Of a stretch of 64,000 nt of DNA, positions 51,673 to 61,424 are shown one piece after another. The position numbers and the translations under genes are program-made. The stretch is from Halalkalibacter sp. APA_J-10(15) (GTDB lineage: Bacteria > Bacillota > Bacilli > Bacillales > Bacillaceae_D). The stretch's first letter is position 1; each line of letters begins with the position of its first letter. The notes below the pieces were generated by a model. It saw only the letters and a list, made by a program, of their open reading frames with translations. It was not told the origin of the DNA and ran no database searches. The stretch lies in assembly GCF_023017105.1 (NCBI RefSeq), contig NZ_JALKEV010000001.1, forward strand, positions 124,001 to 188,000, given 5' to 3'.

Positions 51673-53421
51673 ATGTTTACAATTTTATTTAAACTAGGTT
51701 GGTTTTTCAAGAAGTATTGGAAGCGCTATACGATCGCGATTATTCTTTTACTTATTGTTAGTGTGCTCGATGTTATTCCACCAAAAATCATTGAGATGGC
51801 GATTGATGATATTCAGTTTCGCCAGTTAACTCCAGAACGCCTGCGTGAGCTGATACTCTTCTATGGGGGGCTCATTGTGGCCAGTTATTTAATCACGTAT
51901 GTCTGGATGTATCAGCTGTTTGGTGGGGCATTTGTACTGGAGCGCTTGCTTCGTTTTCGTTTAATGCGTCACTTCCTCTTCATGACGCCTCGTTTCTTTG
52001 AAAGAAATCGAACAGGTGATTTAATGGCTCGTGCGACAAACGACTTGAAGGCGATTTCGTTAACAGCAGGATTCGGGATTTTAACGTTAATTGATTCGAC
52101 CGTGTTTATGATGATCATTATTGCTGTCATGGGCTTTACGATTAGCTGGCAGCTTACATTAGCAGCACTTATACCGTTGCCGCTTATGGCTCTGGCGATT
52201 CGTTATTATGGTAAGATGATTCACCAACGATTTACAGCTGCACAAGGTGCATTTGGTGATTTAAATGATCAAGTATTAGAATCGATTGGAGGAGTTCGTG
52301 TCATTCGTGCCTACGTACAGGAGCGGGCGGATGAAAAACGATTCCAGCAGCAAACCGAGTATGTTTACTCTAAAAATATTGACGTTGCTCGCGTGGACTC
52401 GCTTTTTGAGCCAACGATCAAAATATTAGTTGGCTTCAGTTATGTGATTGGCTTAGGGTACGGTGCTTACCTTGTGTTTCAACAAGCAATTACGCTCGGG
52501 CAGCTTGTGAGCTTTAATATTTATTTAGGAATGCTCATTTGGCCGATGTTCGCCATTGGTGAATTGATTAACATATTGCAGCGGGGGAGTGCATCACTAG
52601 ATCGTGTGAATGAGACGTTAGCCTATGAGCCTGATGTGAAGGATGATCATCAAACTGTGGATGTTCCACTACCTCATACAATTGAATTTTCACATGTCTA
52701 TTTTTGTTATCCTTCAACAGAACGGAAGCAACTGAAGGATGTGAACTTTACAGTTGAAAGAGGAGAGACGATCGGTATTGTTGGAAAGACAGGAAGTGGA
52801 AAGTCGACATTAATCAAGCAGCTTATTCGCGAATACCCACTTGGTGAAGGAGCGATTACGATTTCGGGTGTGGCTATTGATCAAATTCCATTAGATCGTT
52901 TGCTCTCATGGATTGGTTATGTTCCGCAAGAGCAAATTCTCTTCTCTCGTTCGATTCGTGAGAACTTAATGTTTGGAAAAGAGCATGTTTCTGAAGATGA
53001 GATCGAAGAAGCGTTACGGCTAGCTGTATTTGACCAGGTGCATCAGTTGCCAATGGGGCTTGAGACATTGGTTGGTGAGAAAGGTGTGGCTCTTTCCGGT
53101 GGGCAAAAGCAACGGTTATCGATTGCGCGTGCTCTCATTCAAGATCCTGAAATTCTTCTCTTAGACGATGCGATGTCAGCAGTAGACGGTAAGACAGAAG
53201 CGAAAATGATCGAGAACATCCGCTCCGTTCGAGAAGGGAAAACGACCTTTATTACGACACATCGACTGTCAGCAATAGAGCATGCCGATTGGATTATCGT
53301 ATTAGATGAAGGTGAAGTGATTGAAGAAGGGACACATGAGCAATTATTGGCGCTTGGTGGCTGGTATAAAGAGCAATATGATCGGCAACAGGCCAATGAT
53401 TCTTACGGGGAGGTGAGCTAA
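51673..53421 (+). CDS. bmrC: Heterodimeric ABC exporter subunit, BmrC type
   Basis: 582 residues. Six-helix exporter domain (1-310), then an ATPase with Walker A 'GIVGKTGSGKST' (about 370), signature 'LSGGQKQRLSIARAL' and Walker B 'ILLLDDAMSAVD' (about 494). In Walker B the catalytic Glu is replaced by Asp, the mark of the degenerate partner in BmrC/YheI-type exporters. Pairs with the next gene, whose start overlaps its stop by one base. Exports drugs; likely induced through the leader attenuator. Confidence 0.9.
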   Translation: MFTILFKLGWFFKKYWKRYTIAIILLLIVSVLDVIPPKIIEMAIDDIQFRQLTPERLRELILFYGGLIVASYLITYVWMYQLFGGAFVLERLLRFRLMRHFLFMTPRFFERNRTGDLMARATNDLKAISLTAGFGILTLIDSTVFMMIIIAVMGFTISWQLTLAALIPLPLMALAIRYYGKMIHQRFTAAQGAFGDLNDQVLESIGGVRVIRAYVQERADEKRFQQQTEYVYSKNIDVARVDSLFEPTIKILVGFSYVIGLGYGAYLVFQQAITLGQLVSFNIYLGMLIWPMFAIGELINILQRGSASLDRVNETLAYEPDVKDDHQTVDVPLPHTIEFSHVYFCYPSTERKQLKDVNFTVERGETIGIVGKTGSGKSTLIKQLIREYPLGEGAITISGVAIDQIPLDRLLSWIGYVPQEQILFSRSIRENLMFGKEHVSEDEIEEALRLAVFDQVHQLPMGLETLVGEKGVALSGGQKQRLSIARALIQDPEILLLDDAMSAVDGKTEAKMIENIRSVREGKTTFITTHRLSAIEHADWIIVLDEGEVIEEGTHEQLLALGGWYKEQYDRQQANDSYGEVS

Positions 53422-55457
53422 TGAAATCACAACAAAATGTAGGGAAGCGCCTCGTCGCGTACGCTCTTGCGTTTAAAAAAACGATACTAGTAGCGCTAGT
53501 CCTGCTTACGGTCGCTGTTACAGCTGAGCTAGTCGGTCCCTTTATTGCTAAGAAAGTAATAGATGATCACATTATGGGGATTGAGGAGCCGTGGGTTGAG
53601 GTAGCAGATGAAACTGAGCAAACGGTTATGTATGAGGGGAATCTATATAAGCGTAGCTCTTACGTATCAGCAGAGGATTTAGTAGGTGAAGGTAAGCTAC
53701 AGCTTTTACAAGTAGGACGCTCCTTCTATGCCATAAAAGAGCACCTCTTGTTTGATGGGGAGAGGGTGGCTGAGGAGAGTGTCGTCACGATACGTAGTGG
53801 CAATGAGCAAGTCAGTTATGAAGCAGAGCAGCTAGCAACGGCAGCATTAATTCAATTTTACCAGCCTGAAATAAGGCCGATTATCGTGTTATTAGCTGTC
53901 TATATCGCTTTACTTATCTTTGCGGCTTTCTTTCAATATGGAAAGTCCTTGTTATTACAAAAAGCAGCGAATCGAATCATTCAAAAAATGCGTACAGATG
54001 TATTTGAACATATTCAACGACTGCCGATTACGTATTTTGATAATCAGCCTGCAGGACGCATCGTTTCAAGGGTAACGAACGATACAGAAGCTATTCGTGA
54101 GTTGTATGTGAAAGTGTTAGCTTCTTTTGTAACAAGTGGTATTTATATGCTCGGAATCTTTGTCGCTTTGTTCATTCTAGATGTATACCTCGCTTTGATT
54201 ACGTTAGCTGTTGTGCCTATTATAGTTGTTTGGATCATCGTATATCGTAAGCTTGCTGCAAAGTATAATTATCTTATTAGGACAAAGATTAGTGAGATTA
54301 ATGGGATGATTAATGAAACGATTCAAGGTATGCCAATTATTCGTGCTTTTCGTCGGCAGAAGCAAATGACCGCAGAATTCGAACAGTTGAATAAAGAACA
54401 TTTCACATATGAGAATAAGCTCCTAAACTTAAACGCCTTGACCTCTCATAACTTAGTTAATGTGCTGCGAAATGTTACATTTGTTGCGCTGATTTGGTAT
54501 TTTGGAGGTCAATCAATGACAGCCGCTGGAATCATTTCGATTGGATTGTTATATGCATTCGTTGATTATTTAAATCGACTTTTCCAACCAGTAACCGATA
54601 TTGTTAATCAGCTTGCTCAGTTAGAGCAAGCGCGTGTTGCATCCGCTCGCGTGTTCGAGCTACTTGATGAAAAGGGTGAGGATGTCGTTGATGATTCAGT
54701 TCCTCGTTACGAAGGGTATGTTAAATTTGACCAAGTTTGCTTTTCATATGACGGAAAGCAGGATGTACTAAAAGATATTAGCTTTGAAGCGAAGAAGGGT
54801 GAAACGGTTGCTTTAGTCGGTCACACTGGATCTGGAAAAAGCTCGATTATGAATGTATTGTTCCGTTATTATGATGTAGAACGAGGTATCATTTCAATTG
54901 ATGATACACCGATTCAAATGATGTCTAAACAGCAGTTGCGTAAGCATATGGGAATTGTTTTGCAGGATCCATTTTTATTCTCGGGTACGATCGCCTCTAA
55001 TGTGAGCTTAGATAACCCAGGTGTTTCAAGGGATCATGTTCTCCAAGCCTTAAAGGATGTTGGGGCAGATCGATTCATTGAGCAGTTACCGAACAGCTAT
55101 GATGAGCCTGTATTAGAAAAAGGGAGCACCTTATCCGCGGGTGAACGGCAGCTTATATCCTTTGCGCGGGCTCTTGCGTATAATCCAGCGATTCTTATCT
55201 TAGATGAGGCTACCGCTAATATTGATACTGAAACAGAAGCGCTTATCCAGCAGGCCTTAAATGTCGTAAAAGAAGGGCGTACGACATTTATCATCGCTCA
55301 CCGCCTATCAACGATTCGACAGGCCGATCAAATTCTCGTATTAGACCAAGGAGAAATCGTTGAACGAGGACGGCATGAAGAGCTATTAGAACGGAAGGGG
55401 AAGTATTATCAAATGTATCAAATGCAGCATAGGACGGAGCAGAAGATTATTTCATAG
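53421..55457 (+). CDS. bmrD: Heterodimeric ABC exporter subunit, BmrD type
   Basis: 678 residues, longer than its partner because of an about 100-residue extracellular insertion between the first two helices (about 45-145), as in BmrD/YheH. Walker A 'LVGHTGSGKSS' (about 466), Walker B 'ILILDEATANID' with the normal Glu (about 592), but signature 'LSAGERQLISFARAL' in place of LSGGQ. The altered signature here and the Asp in BmrC line the same ATP site, so one site is degenerate and one active. Confidence 0.92.
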   Translation: MKSQQNVGKRLVAYALAFKKTILVALVLLTVAVTAELVGPFIAKKVIDDHIMGIEEPWVEVADETEQTVMYEGNLYKRSSYVSAEDLVGEGKLQLLQVGRSFYAIKEHLLFDGERVAEESVVTIRSGNEQVSYEAEQLATAALIQFYQPEIRPIIVLLAVYIALLIFAAFFQYGKSLLLQKAANRIIQKMRTDVFEHIQRLPITYFDNQPAGRIVSRVTNDTEAIRELYVKVLASFVTSGIYMLGIFVALFILDVYLALITLAVVPIIVVWIIVYRKLAAKYNYLIRTKISEINGMINETIQGMPIIRAFRRQKQMTAEFEQLNKEHFTYENKLLNLNALTSHNLVNVLRNVTFVALIWYFGGQSMTAAGIISIGLLYAFVDYLNRLFQPVTDIVNQLAQLEQARVASARVFELLDEKGEDVVDDSVPRYEGYVKFDQVCFSYDGKQDVLKDISFEAKKGETVALVGHTGSGKSSIMNVLFRYYDVERGIISIDDTPIQMMSKQQLRKHMGIVLQDPFLFSGTIASNVSLDNPGVSRDHVLQALKDVGADRFIEQLPNSYDEPVLEKGSTLSAGERQLISFARALAYNPAILILDEATANIDTETEALIQQALNVVKEGRTTFIIAHRLSTIRQADQILVLDQGEIVERGRHEELLERKGKYYQMYQMQHRTEQKIIS

Positions 55458-55471
55458 AGGGTGAGAGGATA

Positions 55472-56110
55472 ATGAAAGAAAAGCTTCAACAATTGCTGTT
55501 AGATCGTCTTTCTTTTTCTACAATGGTGTACCCTTCATTTACAAACGATATGCGGCATAACTTTGAACATGCTTACGATCAATTACGAACGAATCAGATG
55601 GAGAGATACAACGGTCCCTATCCGTTGTACCTCCTTCTACATTATCTCATTGTCGAGAAAGGTTGCCTCGTTCATGGATCGAATCACCCGAACATTTCGA
55701 TATTTGAACCGAGACCGCAAACATTGTATGACGGTAAGCCAGTTACTGCTGTATTTGCTTCAGCAGATGGCCTTTGGTCGTTGTTCTTTGCGGTTGTCAA
55801 TCGGTTGGAATATGAAGGGGCGTTGAAAAATCTTTGTATTATAACAAAAAACAAACGTTACTACTACTTTTCTCTTAATCGTGATTGGTCGGGAACGCTA
55901 TGGAGAGAAGGGACGATTTATATGTTGCCGAGTGATGCCTTTGTTCAAGGTGGAGCAAAGGCAGAATGGGTGTCAGAGAATCCAGTGTCTCCTGTTGCAA
56001 AGCTGGCGGTAGCGCCTAAGGATTTCATCTTTCGTAATCAAGTGAAAAGGCATGATGAGAACGAACCTCACTTACGTTCGCTCGTGAAGGGGTTGCTGTA
56101 TAAAGGATAG
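55472..56110 (+). CDS. Unknown conserved protein; possible ADP-ribosyltransferase-like fold
   Basis: 212 residues, 14 nt after bmrD and preceded by GAGAGGA, so probably the third gene of that operon. Soluble, without signal or membrane segment. The stretch 'GCLVHGSNHPNISIFEPRPQ' followed by 'TLYDGKPVTAVFASADGLWSLFFAVV' has the order H-G-S, F-E-P, V-F-A, F-F-A, which recalls nucleotide-binding ends of some ADP-ribosyltransferase-like families. That is a weak likeness seen by eye. I do not recognise the family. A link to drug export or resistance is only by position. Confidence 0.7.
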   Translation: MKEKLQQLLLDRLSFSTMVYPSFTNDMRHNFEHAYDQLRTNQMERYNGPYPLYLLLHYLIVEKGCLVHGSNHPNISIFEPRPQTLYDGKPVTAVFASADGLWSLFFAVVNRLEYEGALKNLCIITKNKRYYYFSLNRDWSGTLWREGTIYMLPSDAFVQGGAKAEWVSENPVSPVAKLAVAPKDFIFRNQVKRHDENEPHLRSLVKGLLYKG

Positions 56111-56157
56111 TCTTGACCCATATTAGATGTGGGAATTCCCGAAGGTGGTGATATCAA

Positions 56158-56262
56158 ATGGCGCAACTGTTTCATCTTCCGCCAAATTTTGTAGTGCCTC
56201 ATGCAAAGTTGTTTATTAAGAGGGGCGATTATTTGTATGAGGTGATGAATCTAATCGCCTAA
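56158..56262 (+). CDS. 34-aa small protein, unknown
   Basis: ATG 56158 follows GAAGGTGGTGAT. The peptide starts MAQLFHLPPNFVVPHAK and ends GDYLYEVMNLIA, with a balanced composition. The last codons overlap a GGCGATTA/TAATCGCC stem (56224-56259) that might act as a weak terminator. No family recognised. It lies between the unknown 212-aa gene and the FusB-like gene. Confidence 0.5.
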   Translation: MAQLFHLPPNFVVPHAKLFIKRGDYLYEVMNLIA

Positions 56263-56336
56263 TTATATTTCTGATAAACAGCTTTGCCTTATTTTTTACC
56301 ATTCCTTTTAAAAAAATAATAAGGAGCTGACCAGAA

Positions 56337-56990
56337 ATGATAAATTCAGTAGAAGAGAATGTACCTTTTCTAAAAAATGACCAATACAATTATATTAAAT
56401 TTCAATTGAAACATCTCGTCTATGCTTATTCAATAACGAAGGATAAAGAAGTTCTCAACGCTTTGAAATATAGTACTCGTGATAAAGTCTTTTCTCAAAT
56501 ACCAAATATGAATGAAGGACAAAAGGCTGTATTAAATAAAATGATGCATCTGGAAGAAGATAAGCAAGTAGAGCGCTTTTTGCTGGAACTGAAGAATGTT
56601 GTCGTTCCATTTAAAGAGATCAATGAAAAGACTATAACGAATCTCTTTCCTAAAGCAAAGAAATTGAAAATGCCTTCTCTTAAAGAGATCGACTTTAGGA
56701 GTTTATCGTACTTAGGTTGGTATGATATTCGCTCCGAAAAGAAATTCCTTATTATAGAGAACGATGGAATATTAATCGGGATTCAAGGATCTTTTAAGAA
56801 GAGCGTAAAAGGAATTTGTGCACTATGTCATGCAAATGAAGATGTTGGTTTGTTTATGGCTAAAGTGAAGTCCGGAAAAGAAACATATACAAATAGAGGT
56901 AATTATATTTGCGCAGACAGCTTTAAATGTAATGAAAACCTAACGACATTAGATCAATTGAATCATTTCGTAAAAATATTAAATAAATAA
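56337..56990 (+). CDS. FusB/FusC-family EF-G-binding protein
   Basis: 217 residues from ATG 56337, behind AAGGAG. An N-terminal helical bundle (1-80) is followed by a C-terminal treble-clef zinc finger with 'KGICALCH' and '[15 protein letters not shown]', the signature of FusB-type proteins. These bind elongation factor G and release it from fusidic-acid-stalled ribosomes. Chromosomal homologues in Firmicutes may serve a housekeeping or intrinsic-resistance role. Length matches the staphylococcal proteins (about 213). Single gene. Confidence 0.85.
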   Translation: MINSVEENVPFLKNDQYNYIKFQLKHLVYAYSITKDKEVLNALKYSTRDKVFSQIPNMNEGQKAVLNKMMHLEEDKQVERFLLELKNVVVPFKEINEKTITNLFPKAKKLKMPSLKEIDFRSLSYLGWYDIRSEKKFLIIENDGILIGIQGSFKKSVKGICALCHANEDVGLFMAKVKSGKETYTNRGNYICADSFKCNENLTTLDQLNHFVKILNK

Positions 56991-57042
56991 TTGGGTTTGG
57001 AGAACATGACTATTTTTATTTAACAAAGACTCTTCCACTTCT

Positions 57043-57082
57043 CCTATTGTTAACTTATAATGAAATTGAAGTTAACAATAGG
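57043..57082. promoter_or_regulatory. BirA operator with embedded -10 in front of bioB
   Basis: Perfect 12-bp arms CCTATTGTTAAC and GTTAACAATAGG with a 16-nt spacer, matching the BirA box TTGTTAAC-N(14-16)-GTTAACAA. TATAAT at 57056-57061 lies in the spacer, so biotin-bound BirA would cover the promoter. The right arm also supplies part of the ribosome site. Confidence 0.92.
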
Positions 57083-57091
57083 AGGTTTTTT

Positions 57092-58105
57092 ATGCGTTGG
57101 AGTCAAATTTCTGAAAAAATTATTAAGGGTTATGTGTTAACAAAGGAAGAAGCGTTAGCTGTTTTAAGAGCACCAGATACAGAAGTCGTTGCGCTTGTTC
57201 ATGAGGCGTATCGTATTCGTCATCATTACTACGGAAAAAAAGTAAAGCTGAATATGATTTTAAATGCAAAAAGTGGTCTTTGTCCTGAGGATTGTGGGTA
57301 CTGTTCGCAGTCGTTTAAAGCAACGAGTGACTGTGATACCTATGCCCTCGTCGATGAAGAGACGATTATAGAAGGGGCAAAGACAGCTGCCAATGGACAA
57401 ATAGGGACCTATTGCATTGTGATGAGCGGGAGAAGACCGACGAATCGAGAGGTCGATCGGATCTCAGGGGCAGTTGAGGAAATTAAGAGAGAGCATCCTC
57501 ATTTGAAAATTTGTGCCTGTTTAGGGCTTGCTACCGAAGATCAGACAGCCAAGCTTAAGGAAAGCGGTGTCGATCGTTACAATCATAATATTAATACGAG
57601 TGAGCGTTATCATAGTGAAGTTGTCACAACACATACATACGATCAACGTGTTGAAACGTTGGAAACGATGAAAAAACACGGAATCTCCCCGTGCTCTGGT
57701 GTGATTTGTGGGATGGGTGAGACAGATGAGGATATTGTTGATATGGCTTTTGCATTAAGAGAGATTGATGCTGATAGCATACCGGTCAATTTCCTGCATG
57801 CGATTGAAGGGACAAAGTTTGCTAATAAAGATGAGCTCTCACCGATGAAGTGCTTGAAAATATTAGCACTGTTTCGATTTATAAACCCTACGAAGGAAAT
57901 ACGAATTTCAGGTGGACGTGAGGTCAATTTGCGCTCATTACAGTCAATGGGTCTGTTCATTGCTAATTCGATCTTTGTTGGTGATTATTTAACAACGCAA
58001 GGGCAGCCAAACCTAACAGATTATGAAATGGTACGTGATCTAGGATTTGAGATTGAGGAGAATGCGTTTGAGCGAGATACGAGTGTGGTGGAGGCGAAGT
58101 CGTAG
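57092..58105 (+). CDS. bioB: Biotin synthase BioB
   Basis: 337 residues from ATG 57092, after AGGAGG; upstream in-frame sequence is the BirA operator. Radical-SAM cluster Cys64, Cys68 and Cys71 in '[13 protein letters not shown]', then '[11 protein letters not shown]', '[12 protein letters not shown]', '[14 protein letters not shown]' and '[10 protein letters not shown]'. Inserts sulfur into dethiobiotin. No other biotin gene is adjacent, so earlier steps are encoded elsewhere or dethiobiotin is imported. Confidence 0.96.
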   Translation: MRWSQISEKIIKGYVLTKEEALAVLRAPDTEVVALVHEAYRIRHHYYGKKVKLNMILNAKSGLCPEDCGYCSQSFKATSDCDTYALVDEETIIEGAKTAANGQIGTYCIVMSGRRPTNREVDRISGAVEEIKREHPHLKICACLGLATEDQTAKLKESGVDRYNHNINTSERYHSEVVTTHTYDQRVETLETMKKHGISPCSGVICGMGETDEDIVDMAFALREIDADSIPVNFLHAIEGTKFANKDELSPMKCLKILALFRFINPTKEIRISGGREVNLRSLQSMGLFIANSIFVGDYLTTQGQPNLTDYEMVRDLGFEIEENAFERDTSVVEAKS

Positions 58106-58159
58106 ACTTGTACTACACGACGTAATTAAGAAAGGCTATGGTGTATAGGTCGCGTGTTT

Positions 58160-58612
58160 TATGAGCTTCCTCATTCCTCTATTTTGTCTCTATTATCCTT
58201 TTTCATTTCATTACGGTTCCTCATTCCTCTATTATGGCTTTTATGGATCCTTTTGGCTTCATTTAGCTCAAATAGCGGAACGAGGATTCCTTTTTCATTT
58301 CAGGAAGCGAGATTTCCCCGATTTAGTGGAATGAGGATTCCCTTTGTTCTTCGTATCACAGAAAGACAGCGGCGACGGTAGGAGTAGTCGTGGCTGCGCT
58401 GTATACTCCTCTGTTTTGGCTTTCCCCTCTTCTCGATTGTTTACACTTAAAATAAATATTTGGAGTTTAATTCAAGGTGGATGCAAGCAGATTCGCAGGT
58501 GGCGCAGGCCTCTCTCTTTACACGCATTTATGAAAGAACCCACTTTCATAAAAACTTAAAAACGTTATAACGCTCCGCGCAATGCTATTAAGAGAAGACT
58601 GCTACGCAGTTT
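58160..58612. repeat. Intergenic island of dispersed repeats (families B then A)
   Basis: Four family B units (about 58163-58186, 58211-58234, 58270-58290 and 58321-58342; CCTCATTCCTCTATT or TAGCGGAACGAGGATTCC) are arranged as two forward and two reversed. They are followed by a family A unit (about 58485-58612) with the same 'ttatgaaagaacccactttcataaaaactt' core and GACTGC/GCAGT end hairpin as near 16.9 kb. The region 58106-58615 has no gene. Confidence 0.7.
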
Positions 58613-58615
58613 TTC

Positions 58616-59992
58616 TCAGACCATCTTTTCAGGATTGACGTATTGATCATATTGCTTAGCTGTAAGGTGGCCGCTTTTAATAGCGGCTTCTTTTAATGAT
58701 AGTCCTTCGGTATGGGCTAGTTTCGCAATCTTAGCTGCGTTCTCATAACCGATATGTGGATTGAGAGCTGTTACGAGCATGAGAGACTGTTCGACCAATT
58801 CCTTTATTCTTTCCTCATTCGGTTTTATTCCAATGAGACACTTGTCATGAAAGGAGCGTAGGCCGTCGCTCAATAGCTGTATAGATTGTAGCATGTTGTA
58901 AGCGATGACGGGTTTAAACACATTAAGCTCAAAGTTCCCTTGACTTGCAGCAAAGCTAATCGAGGTATCATTCCCCATTACTTGGCAAACGATCATAGTG
59001 AGTGCCTCGCTTTGCGTAGGGTTGACTTTTCCAGGCATAATGGAGCTCCCTGGTTCATTTGCTGGTATCGTAATTTCGCCAATTCCTGAGCGTGGTCCAC
59101 TCGCAAGCCATCTGACGTCATTGGCTATTTTCATTAAGTCTGCTGCTAGCGCCTTTAGTGCACCGTGAGTGTAAACAAGTTCATCATGGCTCGTTAAGGC
59201 TTGGAATTTATTCACGGCTGTTTGGAAAGGGAATCCTGTAATGGTCGCAATGCGTTCAGCCACTTTTTCTCCAAAGGAAGGGTGTGCATTGATTCCTGTT
59301 CCGACAGCCGTTCCTCCAATAGCAAGCTCTAGTAAGCTTTCCGAACTTGTTTGGATCATACGCGTGTCTTTTTCCACCATCCGGTGCCAACCGCTAATTT
59401 CCTGTCCGAATGTTAACGGTGTAGCATCTTGCAAATGCGTACGACCAATTTTAATCAGTGATTGAAAGGCTTTTACTTGCTTGGAAAGTGTTTGCTTGAA
59501 CCTTTCTAATTCTGGGAGTAACTGTTGTTGAATTTTCGTATAGATTGCAATGTGCATCGCTGTTGGAAACGTGTCGTTTGAACTTTGTGATTGGTTTACA
59601 TCATCATTGGCATGAATGGAGTCGTTGTATCCTTCCTGCTTTAACCATTCATTTCCACAGTAGGAGATGACTTCATTGACGTTCATGTTCGTTTGAGTCC
59701 CACTACCTGTTTGCCACACCTTTAGTGGGAAATGCTCATCAAGCTCTCCTGCTCGTATTTTAGTCGTTACTTTACAGATTGCTTTCATTTTTTCTGTTGT
59801 TAGCAATCCTAGTGAATGGTTTACTTGTGCTGCACTTTCCTTAATAATCGAGTAAGCATAAATGAGCTCAAGTGGCATCATTTCACTGCCGATATTGAAG
59901 TTTTCTAAGCTTCTTTGTGTTTGGGACTTCCAATATTTACCTGCTTGTACGGAGATTTCACCAATTGTATCCTTTTCCATTCGGGTTTTCAT
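58616..59992 (-). CDS. fumC: Class II fumarate hydratase
   Basis: 458 residues. Fumarase/aspartase superfamily signature '[11 protein letters not shown]', active-site segments '[16 protein letters not shown]', '[11 protein letters not shown]' and '[16 protein letters not shown]' with the catalytic His. These favour fumarase over aspartase, as does '[13 protein letters not shown]'. Interconverts fumarate and malate in the TCA cycle without an iron-sulfur cluster. ATG 59992 follows AAGGGGG. Single gene. Confidence 0.94.
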   Translation of the reverse strand: MKTRMEKDTIGEISVQAGKYWKSQTQRSLENFNIGSEMMPLELIYAYSIIKESAAQVNHSLGLLTTEKMKAICKVTTKIRAGELDEHFPLKVWQTGSGTQTNMNVNEVISYCGNEWLKQEGYNDSIHANDDVNQSQSSNDTFPTAMHIAIYTKIQQQLLPELERFKQTLSKQVKAFQSLIKIGRTHLQDATPLTFGQEISGWHRMVEKDTRMIQTSSESLLELAIGGTAVGTGINAHPSFGEKVAERIATITGFPFQTAVNKFQALTSHDELVYTHGALKALAADLMKIANDVRWLASGPRSGIGEITIPANEPGSSIMPGKVNPTQSEALTMIVCQVMGNDTSISFAASQGNFELNVFKPVIAYNMLQSIQLLSDGLRSFHDKCLIGIKPNEERIKELVEQSLMLVTALNPHIGYENAAKIAKLAHTEGLSLKEAAIKSGHLTAKQYDQYVNPEKMV

Positions 59993-60220
59993 GGTATGCC
60001 CCCTTAATTCTTCTTTTTCTTAGTATATTAGTGATTGTCATGCATATTCAAACAGAACGAATTATGTTTCTTACTAGAGGGTGTAGGCGAAAAGACGCTG
60101 TCGTTTTTCCTTATCCTTTTCTAAAAGAAGAATTTAACGAGTGAACGCTTTCCTCTATGTTAATTGTGTTATACTATTGGTAAGTTGTACGTATAACAAG
60201 ACGTGAAATGAGGGATTATA

Positions 60221-60919
60221 GTGATTTGGGAAAATAAATTAGCGACTCACCTTCAATGGTCAGCCAAGATTTCGAACATAGAGGCGAAGCAAAAGGTTGC
60301 AGATAAAGTCGCAGAACGTGTAAAAGAAGGCGACGTCATTGGAATTGGTTCAGGTTCAACTTCTTTTCTAGCACTACAAGCGATAAGTAAAAAGGTTCGC
60401 GAGGAAAAGCTGAATGTTGTTGGAATTCCAACCTCACAAGAAGTGTCGATGGCGTGTTCGACATTAGGCTTGCCAACGACGACACTTCTGAATGCTCGTC
60501 CAGATTGGTCTTTTGATGGCGCGGATGAGGTTGATCCACAGAAAAGCCTGATTAAAGGCCGCGGTGGAGCGATGTTTGCTGAGAAAATTGTGATGAAGGC
60601 TTGTAAGGAAAACTACATATTAGTTGATCAATCTAAGTTTGTATCGAGGTTAGGAGAGAACTTCCCAGTCCCGGTTGAGGTTGATCCACGTGCTCTACAC
60701 TTAGTTGAAACAGAGCTTGAAGAGTTAAATGCGACTGAGATTACGTTACGGATGGCTGTTGGTAAAGATGGGCCTGTTATTACAGAAGCTGGAAACTTGA
60801 TTTTAGATGTGCATTTTGATGAGATACCTGCTACATATGAGCGTGATATCAAAGCGATTCCAGGCGTTATAGAAACAGGATTATTTATTGGCTTCCCAAT
60901 TGAAGTGTTAACTACATAA
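60221..60919 (+). CDS. rpiA: Ribose-5-phosphate isomerase A
   Basis: 232 residues from GTG 60221, behind TGAGGG. RpiA motifs: 'DVIGIGSGSTSFLAL', 'TSQEVSMACSTLGLPTT', 'DWSFDGADEVDPQKSLIKGRGGAMFAEKIV' and 'ILVDQSKFVSRLG'. Interconverts ribose and ribulose 5-phosphate in the pentose phosphate pathway. The start carries about 20 residues before the usual first strand, normal for some Bacillus members. Confidence 0.95.
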   Translation: MIWENKLATHLQWSAKISNIEAKQKVADKVAERVKEGDVIGIGSGSTSFLALQAISKKVREEKLNVVGIPTSQEVSMACSTLGLPTTTLLNARPDWSFDGADEVDPQKSLIKGRGGAMFAEKIVMKACKENYILVDQSKFVSRLGENFPVPVEVDPRALHLVETELEELNATEITLRMAVGKDGPVITEAGNLILDVHFDEIPATYERDIKAIPGVIETGLFIGFPIEVLTT

Positions 60920-60927
60920 GGAAGGGT

Positions 60928-60963
60928 AAAAGGTATGAGATCGTAAAGCACTCATACCTTTTC
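60928..60963 (+). terminator. Terminator after rpiA
   Basis: AAAAGGTATGAG/CTCATACCTTTT arms; the right arm provides the T run. Confidence 0.8.
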
Positions 60964-61028
60964 CATTTCGTTTTGAATAAAGAAGTCAAATCAACGAGTG
61001 AAGCCATTGTTATTCAAAAGAAAGGAAC

Positions 61029-61054
61029 TGAAAAAGTCGATTTGTACTTTTTCA
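61029..61054 (-). terminator. Hairpin downstream of the 86-aa gene, also a repeat
   Basis: TGAAAAAGT/ACTTTTTCA arms. A near-identical 26-bp hairpin occurs inverted at 63173-63198. Confidence 0.55.
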
Positions 61055-61080
61055 ATCGCTTCCTTCGTAGCAGCTTTTTC

Positions 61081-61341
61081 TTAATGAGACTGTAGCTGCT
61101 GTAACGCTTCGATTTCCTGAGCTAAGTCTTCTCGAAGAAGCTGGTAAGCGGCTTCGTTATCAATATTGGCAGCCTGCTGAACAGAATGCTCAGCTTTCTC
61201 TAATGAGTTTTGAGCGTGTTCAATCGTTTCGGGGCTAGGGTGCGATTGAGCCTGTCTAATGGCGTGATGAGCATGCTCGATCGATTGCTGTGCTTGTGAA
61301 ATTGAGTTTTGAGTTTGTGTACTTGAAATGTTATTTTTCAT
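61081..61341 (-). CDS. Small hydrophilic helical protein (DUF2564-like)
   Basis: 86 residues from ATG 61341, behind AAAGGAG. Rich in Gln, Ala, His and Glu with heptad-like helices ('SQAQQSIEHAHHAIRQAQ', 'IEHAQNSLEKAEHSVQQA'). Length, composition and helix pattern resemble DUF2564 proteins of Bacillus, some of which are spore-associated. No enzymatic motif. The family call is by eye. Confidence 0.55.
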   Translation of the reverse strand: MKNNISSTQTQNSISQAQQSIEHAHHAIRQAQSHPSPETIEHAQNSLEKAEHSVQQAANIDNEAAYQLLREDLAQEIEALQQLQSH

Positions 61342-61424
61342 CGAAACACTCCTTTTTACGGATGAAATCACCAGTTACTATATGTCATTTTATTAAAATC
61401 TATACAAGGATAGGAGAAGCATAG

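Noticed and set aside
60142-60156. Possible cre site upstream of rpiA (GGAAAGCGTTCACT on the minus strand)
   Set aside because: Mismatches at both outer conserved bases; too weak to call.
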